From Oidiodendron maius Zn (Eukaryota > Ascomycota > Leotiomycetes > Myxotrichaceae), in assembly GCA_000827325.1 (NCBI GenBank), contig KN832879.1:1450394-1514393 (forward strand): 64,000 nt of DNA. Reading direction: 5' to 3'. Positions 57,645 to 64,000 of the stretch are shown here, one piece after another (position 1 is the stretch's first letter; each line of letters opens with the position of its first letter). The position numbers were made by a program, and so were the translations under genes. The notes beneath the pieces are model-generated. The model had not been told where the DNA came from and searched no databases. It was given only the letters and a program-made list of their open reading frames with translations.

Positions 57645-57651
57645 AGGGGAG
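57645..57651 (+). other. Polypurine tract of copia element 2
   Basis: AGGGGAG sits immediately upstream of the 3' LTR. Confidence 0.7.
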
Positions 57652-57909
57652 TGTTGACTAGGTCCTAGGGCTTCAGGCACATTTATATATACTACACATC
57701 TGCCTATTAGGCTGCTCACTGGTGCCTATAGGGTGACTAAGTGGGAGCCTATTTGGTGACTCAATTGAGTGTATAGTGTTGAGCATAAAAGGCTCTAGTT
57801 CTCCTGAATCTCTTCTTACTTTAGTTGTCTCTGCATCACTTAATATAACACTGAGTTTCACCTTGATTCCTGACTACGACCTGTGCACCTATATTGCCTC
57901 AGTCCAAGA
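57652..57909 (+). repeat. 3' LTR of the second copia element
   Basis: 258 bp, immediately followed by the GCTTC target duplication. Confidence 0.95.
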
Positions 57910-57914
57910 GCTTC

Positions 57915-58449
57915 TAACCACAGATTTCTGCCATAAGTATGGTATTACACTAGTGCTCGACACTAAACTTAGTAAAGCACTCGAATCGCCCCAAGTTAGG
58001 TTTGTGACCTATCAAGACGGCGTAGCTATATATTAGGAGTTAAATCTCGCGATGTAGCAGGACAATTAAAAGACGACGTGCGGAATCTTGCACGGTTGTT
58101 AGTTCCGGGCAGTATCGTTATGCGAAAGTATAGTAGCCTGGTGTACGGTATGCATACCTAGGCCTAATCTCTTGACTGCCCGACTACGGGTCAATCTCCT
58201 AAATATCACTTCAAAGATCTTTGAAATACATGACGGTTGCTATTACGAATAGACTAGCACTGTAGTCACGCGGTACGTACGACCCGATACTGGCTTTTAT
58301 CTATACCATGGTCATTGCTTCTACCCCGCGAGCCTTGCGACGGTAACGAGATATACTGCAAAATCCATTGATCCTGTCCTTATATACGGCGGACACAGCT
58401 GCTACAAGCTCCTAACTAGACGTGGAGATACGGCCCCATTAATATAATC
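57915..58449. other. Degenerate coding-like sequence next to copia element 2
   Basis: Short open segments (for example FCHKYGITLVLDTKLSK and TRYVRPDTGFYLYHGHC) are separated by TAG and TAA codons. They look like a decayed gene that I cannot identify. The retrotransposon insertion is at its left edge. Confidence 0.35.
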
Positions 58450-59067
58450 GTGCTTCTCAAAATGATTGCCCCATCAGTATCAGCGACACTCGCTCGAGTG
58501 CTTTCAGACAAGCCGTACTCTAAATATCATGCTGAGGTTGACCGAGCAGAGCTTGTGCTCAAAGAATCGGCCCTGGCGAAAGAGGCTCTAAGTGTTTTCT
58601 CTGGCTTTCAACTATCGTACAATAAAGTCGATGTTAATGGGGTCACCCGCAGCCTAGGCTTCTTCGGGGAGGCAACTAAGAAAATTGATAAAAGCTCTGC
58701 TGGCGGTGGCCTAAGACCTCCTCCAACTACCCCTTCCAAGTCTGAATGGACCAGTTCACCCGCCTTCCAAGGCGATTATGCGATTAACAGAAAGGTGCGA
58801 CCGCCTGGGCAAATTAACTCGACTATCGTCAACGAGGCTGTCACTCGACAGGGCACTGATATTCCTTCGTGGCGTACGAACAGGATATGCATACCGTATA
58901 CGATATCTGAAGATTTGTCAGGAGACTGCGAGAACCAGATACTATCTCGCATCGGTAAAAGGAAGCGCAATTCTGAGGAGATAGGAATCCTCATAGGAAG
59001 ATCTGATATCGATTCCTGGAGTCTAAGACACCAAAACAAAGTATCTCGCAAAGGCCTACGAAAGTAG
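58450..59067 (+). CDS. Hypothetical protein or gene fragment
   Basis: A 205-codon frame with ATG at 58450. It is hydrophilic, with Pro/Ser-rich SSAGGGLRPPPTTPSK in the middle and a basic GKRKRNSEE patch that could act as a nuclear signal. No domain is recognised. It overlaps the start of the broken Clr5 frame, so it could be part of the same decayed gene after a frameshift. It lies in a region of pseudogenes, so expression is doubtful. Confidence 0.35.
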   Translation: MLLKMIAPSVSATLARVLSDKPYSKYHAEVDRAELVLKESALAKEALSVFSGFQLSYNKVDVNGVTRSLGFFGEATKKIDKSSAGGGLRPPPTTPSKSEWTSSPAFQGDYAINRKVRPPGQINSTIVNEAVTRQGTDIPSWRTNRICIPYTISEDLSGDCENQILSRIGKRKRNSEEIGILIGRSDIDSWSLRHQNKVSRKGLRK

Positions 59068-59902
59068 AGTGGGCCCGCTATCGTGTCACCATCATCCAAC
59101 TCTACTCTAGAATTCCTCTTGAAGCAGTTCGTTCTTTCATGGAGACAGAACATGGCTTTAAGGCAACGTAAGTTACACCAGCCCATATTCCCCGATAACT
59201 GCTCACTGACCATCCTTACCTAGTGCCCGCATGTATCGTAGCCAGTTCAAAGAGTGGCGTGTATCAAAGCACTGGAAGTCCAAAGAGAAGGATGAGCTAC
59301 CTCCATGACTAAATAATTCAACGCCGTCGCTATCTGAAAGGAGAGGAGAGAATGCCGGGTTTCAAAAGCAAGGATTAGGCAGCATCACAGAGGCTATTAA
59401 GGTCAAAGCGCAGACTTTATACGCATCCGATAATAAACGGTCTAGAATACCTGTTGGGCCCGGACAATCCAAGATTGATAACTATATAGCATCCCGGAAT
59501 CGTCCACCTACTGGAACTTTTAATGGCCCAAATATCCTAGACTCCTAGAGGTCATCTCCCATACGTAGCGACGCGGCTCTTCCTACACCACAGTTGATAA
59601 CCTCAGCCAGCAGCAGCCCGTTAGGCTACCCGCCCAGTGTTGGAGGCGTGTCCCCAACATACATCCCAGAGCCTACTGATGCTAAAGACCTGCCTCCTTA
59701 CCCACCTAGTAACAAGCCTTCTAGAAAGCCCGTTGGCCCTTGGCAGTCTAAAGTTGCTCCTGAGTTCACATCAAGAATAAATATAAATTTTTCACTATTG
59801 AATATCGCAGAGAAACGTCGTTCTGAGCCTGAAAAGTTGATAACTCTGAGCATAGACGGTGCGTATTTATATACTCTGAATTCTTGTTATATTAGACTAT
59901 GA
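59016..59902 (+). pseudogene. Clr5-domain protein, broken
   Basis: The frame from 59016 reads KVEWARYRVTIIQLYSRIPL, then AVRSFMETEHGFKA. A 56-bp GT-AG intron (59168-59223) follows, then TARMYRSQFKEWRVSKHWK. This is a complete Clr5 N-terminal domain, found at the start of many fungal proteins. The same frame continues but meets TGA at 59306-59308 and TAG at 59546-59548, then runs open through a Pro/Ser-rich region (PPYPPSNKPSRKPVGPWQ) to 59902. Both stops fit C-to-T or G-to-A changes. No start codon is seen in frame just upstream. A poly-A-like low-complexity stretch follows at 59941-59977. Confidence 0.75.
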
Positions 59903-59983
59903 TATCTGATTCTCATGGTCCAAATGGGGAAATAAGTTTTCAAAAAAAAAATTTTAATAAAAAGAAAAAGAAAAAGGGGATTT

Positions 59984-61897
59984 TTAGACAATCTCAAATC
60001 CTTGCTCGAGAAGTGTTCCAGTCTGACATAGCTTTCCAGCTTCGCCATCCATAAAACCATACACTAATGCCGGGCCAACAAGCTGGAAATAGCCGTCGCA
60101 GCTCCGCAGGATCATGGGATATACTGCGCCCCATGCAACGATGCAGATGTCGCCTTCTTTCATGGTTCGAGGACCCAGGCCAATATGCCCTTGAGCAGTT
60201 CGGAAGATCCTTCGGCACATGGAAGTCCACGTCATATCCTGGACGAATCGATGCGCAGAGCCTTTGGCAGCCATGGTCTGAAGGAGGGCATTCTCTGTGG
60301 GTGGTAAATTGGCGAAGATCCCGTCCGCGTGGCCCTCTTCCCTTATGTGGTCGTACTCGAGGACTAAGGCTGCGAGGTCCGACTTTTGTTGTTCGAGGTC
60401 TGACTTTTGTTGTTGCTCCTCTCCAGATGTTGGATATGAGAACCCTAGACAGCCACCGGTTAGAACGAGACTGAGTGAGGAGAGGAAGTATCCCAGAGAT
60501 GCATGCGGTATATCTGGTTCCATGACGGTTTTTGTCCAGATGTGGTCGATAAGAAAAGGAATCTTCTTTTGCATCTCCTTCTCTAGGGTTGTAATGATGA
60601 GTTCATTCGGATCTATTACATCCGCCATGGCTCGCAACGTATCGATCAACACACCGCGGCATTTCAAGACCATCCCTCTCTCGGATTCAGTAACAGAAAT
60701 GGAAGGATCTGTCTCCGTTGCCGCCTGTGTCGGACAGCGGAGAGGAGACACCAGATTCAAGGCATGCCAATTGGGTACCCAGGTTGGTAGATTCAGAACG
60801 TCAGGTTCCTCATGGTGATCGACGAACGCTAAGGTTTGGAGGCTGTTTGTTCGCTCTATTATGTTCAATGCAACCTCAGTGTATACCCGAGTGGTTGTGA
60901 TGTTGTAATTGGGCTGAACGAGTAGAGTCCCATCTATTGTGGCACTGGGATGAGAGAGCAGGGCATAAACACAATCGCGGGGATCAGTTGACAGGTGGAC
61001 GCGCGCCCAATGCAGAACCTCGACAAAGGTATAAATAGGCTTCCCGGCAGAGTCTGTTGCCCACACGAGGTTGATATGGTTGGCAACCCACGACTTCAAT
61101 TGTAGGTGGTTGATGACCGATGCACCGTAGTTATCCATGAATCTGCAGAAGGTGGCCACCTCAGTCCAATCTAGCCAAAGGCCACGGGATCCCCAGAAGA
61201 GTCGGGCGTGGGCCGCCAAGCCCATTTCCTGAATTATCCATGTCCGATGAAAGTATTCGAGGTCGAAGAGCTCCTTGATTGCCAGCCAGGAGTTGAGTAA
61301 GGGTCGGGCTGTAGTCCTATCTGCCATGTCATCTCCAGCGTGTATGTGTTGGCGGGAGGCCTCTAGAAATTCATGCGGTTTGCCGTTGAACTTCCGTAGG
61401 AAGCAGATGGCGAGACGGGCTGACGACTCGGCAACCGTATGCTTATGCTGATGATCGTTATTACCATTATCAAGGCTCTTGAAGGGACCCAGCCAGCATA
61501 ATACGTGCTTCGCCTGGCTGAAGATGGCGCCCATCAGGCGCACTTGAGACTCGCGCTCTGGAACATCTTTCTGGTTGATGCAGAGAGCATCGACCCAAAT
61601 ACGACGCGTCTGGTCAGTGAGTCGGAATGCAATCAACGCCGTGGCGAGGCTACGACAAATGCCCAAATCACCTTCATTGGCTGCGTCGAGGCACTTGATT
61701 GATGCGATGGGAGTTGGATCACCCCAGACATATGACAGCGCTTCATTGGATTTGCCGTCGATATGTTGAATGGTAATGACGCAAACGAGAGGCGCGTCGG
61801 GTGCACCGGGATGAAGTTCTAAGACGCGGATAGTTTGCGGGGAGAGAGATTGGTAAGTGTAAGAGGGTAAGGCTGAAGATAGGCTAGTCATCATCAA
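59984..61897 (-). CDS. HET-domain (heterokaryon incompatibility) protein
   Basis: One intronless frame of 637 aa. The HET domain occupies roughly residues 45-220, with its three blocks: NEALSYVWGD, then RRIWVDALCINQKDVPERESQVRLMG, then a segment with WIIQEMGLAAHARLFWG. A mid region of unknown fold follows. The C-terminus has CRRIFRTAQGHIGLGP, KEGDICIVAWGAVYPMILR and LVGPALVYGFMDGEAG, the usual HET end pattern. HET proteins trigger cell death when genetically different hyphae fuse. No partner gene with NACHT or other receptor domains is intact nearby. It looks intact, unlike the HET remnant at 22988. Confidence 0.93.
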   Translation of the reverse strand: MMMTSLSSALPSYTYQSLSPQTIRVLELHPGAPDAPLVCVITIQHIDGKSNEALSYVWGDPTPIASIKCLDAANEGDLGICRSLATALIAFRLTDQTRRIWVDALCINQKDVPERESQVRLMGAIFSQAKHVLCWLGPFKSLDNGNNDHQHKHTVAESSARLAICFLRKFNGKPHEFLEASRQHIHAGDDMADRTTARPLLNSWLAIKELFDLEYFHRTWIIQEMGLAAHARLFWGSRGLWLDWTEVATFCRFMDNYGASVINHLQLKSWVANHINLVWATDSAGKPIYTFVEVLHWARVHLSTDPRDCVYALLSHPSATIDGTLLVQPNYNITTTRVYTEVALNIIERTNSLQTLAFVDHHEEPDVLNLPTWVPNWHALNLVSPLRCPTQAATETDPSISVTESERGMVLKCRGVLIDTLRAMADVIDPNELIITTLEKEMQKKIPFLIDHIWTKTVMEPDIPHASLGYFLSSLSLVLTGGCLGFSYPTSGEEQQQKSDLEQQKSDLAALVLEYDHIREEGHADGIFANLPPTENALLQTMAAKGSAHRFVQDMTWTSMCRRIFRTAQGHIGLGPRTMKEGDICIVAWGAVYPMILRSCDGYFQLVGPALVYGFMDGEAGKLCQTGTLLEQGFEIV

Positions 61898-62719
61898 GGT
61901 TAGACCCGTTGATAATCTGGGACAGGCTCATAACTCTCGTTATACCGGACTAAAAAATCGACCACACAAGGGTGGGGTCCTGTAATAGAATCAAACATGT
62001 CTGAATAGTAAAGGAGCACTCTAGCTAGCTATATATATATGGCGTGAAATTAGGTGTGGTGTCCTGAAACATGTAATTAAGCCTGTGCTTATTTCAGGGC
62101 ACGTGATCTGCGCTTGACAATGTGCAATGGTAGTCAGGTCCTGCAGGACCTCGGCAGCGATTATATAACTACAGTATATAAATAGAAAAGAGCTGCACCA
62201 AGACTGATCATTCTTACTCCCTAGCCAATAACCAACTATCCAAAGACCCCTGCTATCTTAATTGGAAAGTATCAAGACGGTATATCCCTCTCATAGCTAC
62301 GTAATATCCTTAAGAGCTCAAGATTAGTTGATTGGCTTTGCTCTTGGTACATCCGCCATATATTAAGAGCATCTATTGCCTCCTTATGCTCTATTATCTC
62401 CCGAACCACTACTTCTTCTATCTCCTCCTGCTCTACTTGGATATATTGTGCAACAATATCATCAACAAGGTCTTCAAGGAGATTATCAACAACCTTTTCA
62501 GCATAAAGAGAGATATAGTTATATATATCAAAGACATTGATAATATAGCCATTCTAGCGTAATCTATAGAGACCTAGTCGTATCGATTCAATAAGTTCTT
62601 GCGATTTATGCCTTAAGCTTCGCGGTCGACTCGTCTGTTCAGAGGTCGGTCCCTGGTATCTATGTACTGGTGGCACAAAGGTTATGGCAAAGTGTCATGG
62701 AATTGCCGAGTAATCGAAA
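61898..62719. other. Intergenic region
   Basis: This contains the HET gene promoter and a short TA run near 62028-62040. A Leu/Ile/Tyr-rich frame at 62332-62562 arises from AT-rich DNA and is not treated as a gene. Confidence 0.5.
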
Positions 62720-63565
62720 CTATAAAACCTTCCTCCCCACTATACAAACCTGATCAAGCGTATGATAAACCCCCTCGTCAACCTCCTTCATCGCTTCCTC
62801 CTTAAGTCTCTCAATTCTCTCTTTACTCCACCCACTTCCCTCGACGCCAACCAAGGACTGCAAACACCCCACGTAACAAACAATCGCGTTCCTGGTGCCC
62901 TTATCCCTTAGCTGCAACTCCGGATCCTGCAATCTATCCGTCGAAAACACATCTTCGTGCACATCCACCAAACCTACTTCTCGACACACATCTTCCCTCC
63001 TCATATTCTTCGGCTCCCGCATCATCATGCCGATCACGACATCGTCTTTAGTACGAAACGGCTCCAGACCGTCATAGATCTCCTGGCACGCGGCGCGAGA
63101 AGAACCAGCAACGGAATTGTACAGTGTAAAATTACACGAATCGATCCATTGTAGCCAGCCGCCCGGCTTTAACAACGTCATTATATTCTTAATCGCAAGA
63201 GCCCATTCCGCTCGCGTCATTGCGACGCTGACGAAGCGGGCTGCAACTACATCATAGCTTCCTATCTCAGAGGCTGGGAACGGTTGAAACATGTCTTGTA
63301 TTTGGAACGACACGTTTGGTGGCAGTGTTTGAGTTGGTGGGAATGCCGAAGACGAAACGTCGAAGCCGGTGAGTTGGCATGTTGGAGGTAGACTTTTGGC
63401 GACATCTAAGAGCCAGATACCGGTACCGGCGCCAATGTCTGCTATTTTGATCGTGGGTGAGATGAGTGGGATGTTAGGGTGGATGAGGAAACCGAAAATT
63501 TTGGTTGTGATAAGATGCTGTTCGTCTAGTCTGTCGGATACGTTTAGTTTGGATATCCTGGTCAT
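62720..63565 (-). CDS. SAM-dependent methyltransferase
   Basis: A 281-aa frame with a class I methyltransferase fold. Motif I is IADIGAGTGIWLLDVA at residues ~42-57, then LTGFDVSSSAF (acidic strand-2 end), YDVVAARFVSVAM (motif IV region) and LLKPGGWLQWIDS (post-motif). This resembles fungal methyltransferases of secondary metabolism such as those of the GliN type. The in-frame sequence upstream of the ATG still looks coding (FLKKYQNGKSQNL), while an ATG in another frame at about 63638 begins a different open stretch. The true N-terminus may therefore lie upstream through an intron or be damaged. The methylated substrate is unknown. Confidence 0.85.
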   Translation of the reverse strand: MTRISKLNVSDRLDEQHLITTKIFGFLIHPNIPLISPTIKIADIGAGTGIWLLDVAKSLPPTCQLTGFDVSSSAFPPTQTLPPNVSFQIQDMFQPFPASEIGSYDVVAARFVSVAMTRAEWALAIKNIMTLLKPGGWLQWIDSCNFTLYNSVAGSSRAACQEIYDGLEPFRTKDDVVIGMMMREPKNMRREDVCREVGLVDVHEDVFSTDRLQDPELQLRDKGTRNAIVCYVGCLQSLVGVEGSGWSKERIERLKEEAMKEVDEGVYHTLDQVCIVGRKVL

Positions 63566-64000
63566 AAGATTTTGAGACTTGCCGTTCTGGTATTTCTTGA
63601 GGAAAGATTTCTGTATTGGGATCTTGTGGCCCTGTCATGATAAAATCTCCCATTTGGAGCTAAATTGGTATTTGAACAAGAGAATTTCGACAAGGTATCT
63701 AATAAGTAACCTCGGCTAAGTTGGGCTTCAATACGTTGACACCACGTCAGGCAATAGGCTGACTAACCCCCCCCCCCCCCTCACCCGGCAACCTTCCACC
63801 ACACTTAAAATGCGTGCGCGTTGCGTATTCATCTTATTATACTATAGTTAGCTGGGTTTTTTTATTAAGTTTTCTGTAAATAAGATTACTATTAATCCTA
63901 GACTTATCCTTAAAGAGCTTATCCCTTAGGGCGACCTCCATTTACATGTTTAGATTCAGTTCTCTCAAATATCCTTTTGCCTCTTCGTGCTTATAGTACA
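63566..64000. other. Upstream region with a poly-C run
   Basis: A 14-base C run lies at 63767-63780. Nothing else is recognised up to the window end. Confidence 0.5.

Larger units (their letters stand above)
53009..57914 (+). mobile_element. Second Ty1/copia LTR retrotransposon family, full length but inactivated
   Basis: Two 258-bp LTRs (53014-53271 and 57652-57909) begin TGTTGACTAG and end GTCCAAGA. They flank a 4.4-kb interior. Perfect 5-bp target duplications GCTTC lie at 53009-53013 and 57910-57914. The LTRs share no obvious similarity with element 1, so this is a separate family. The copia domain order is intact on the + strand, but the frame is interrupted by stops. Confidence 0.95.

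Noticed and set aside
62332-62562. 76-aa hydrophobic frame as a small membrane protein
   Set aside because: Its composition follows the local AT-rich DNA and there is no supporting context.

Overview
The window looks like a piece of a filamentous ascomycete (Pezizomycotina) chromosome. Coding genes carry many short GT-AG introns, mostly 41-100 bp. The gene content is typical of that group: Zn2Cys6 regulators, MFS transporters, a HET-domain protein, a Clr5 domain, DUF3176, and large fungal-only proteins of unknown function. Two Ty1/copia retrotransposons and several genes are broken mainly by C-to-T or G-to-A changes that create TAG, TAA or TGA codons. That pattern suggests repeat-induced point mutation (RIP) or general cytosine deamination.

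Layout. 1-165: start of a secreted protein running off the left edge. 0.65-8.3 kb: a compact module of an MCT-type MFS transporter, a 14-TMS (DHA2) drug-efflux MFS transporter and a Zn2Cys6 regulator. A 30-bp inverted-repeat motif lies upstream of the DHA2 gene and of the regulator, with a partial copy upstream of the MCT gene, which suggests one autoregulated transport regulon. 8.7-10 kb: a Myb/SANT-like coiled-coil protein beside a solo LTR. 11.5-16.8 kb: a complete but decayed copia element with a perfect target-site duplication.

17-23.3 kb is a graveyard: an ankyrin-repeat remnant, a frameshifted C2H2-like gene, a possible transposase tail, a tRNA-like SINE candidate, a DUF3176 gene with one nonsense codon, WD40 fragments and the C-terminus of a HET protein. 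24.9-29.7 kb: a large four-exon protein of unknown function that contains an assembly gap flanked by identical 325-bp sequence. 31.2-44.1 kb: a metabolic neighbourhood made of a decayed FAD monooxygenase, a divergent SDR, an alpha/beta hydrolase, a DJ-1/PfpI protein, an eight-exon CocE/X-Pro-peptidase-type hydrolase, a Zn2Cys6 regulator and a VOC (glyoxalase-fold) enzyme. This may be a catabolic or detoxification cluster.

46.2-49.9 kb: a decaying copy of another large fungal-only protein. 51.1-52.6 kb: a type II membrane glycosyltransferase-like gene. 53.0-57.9 kb: a second copia family. 58.4-59.9 kb: an unknown ORF and a broken Clr5 gene. 60.0-61.9 kb: an intact HET gene. 62.7-63.6 kb: a SAM-dependent methyltransferase. 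I found no convincing rRNA, intact tRNA or CRISPR. Exon coordinates were derived by eye from splice sites and reading frame.
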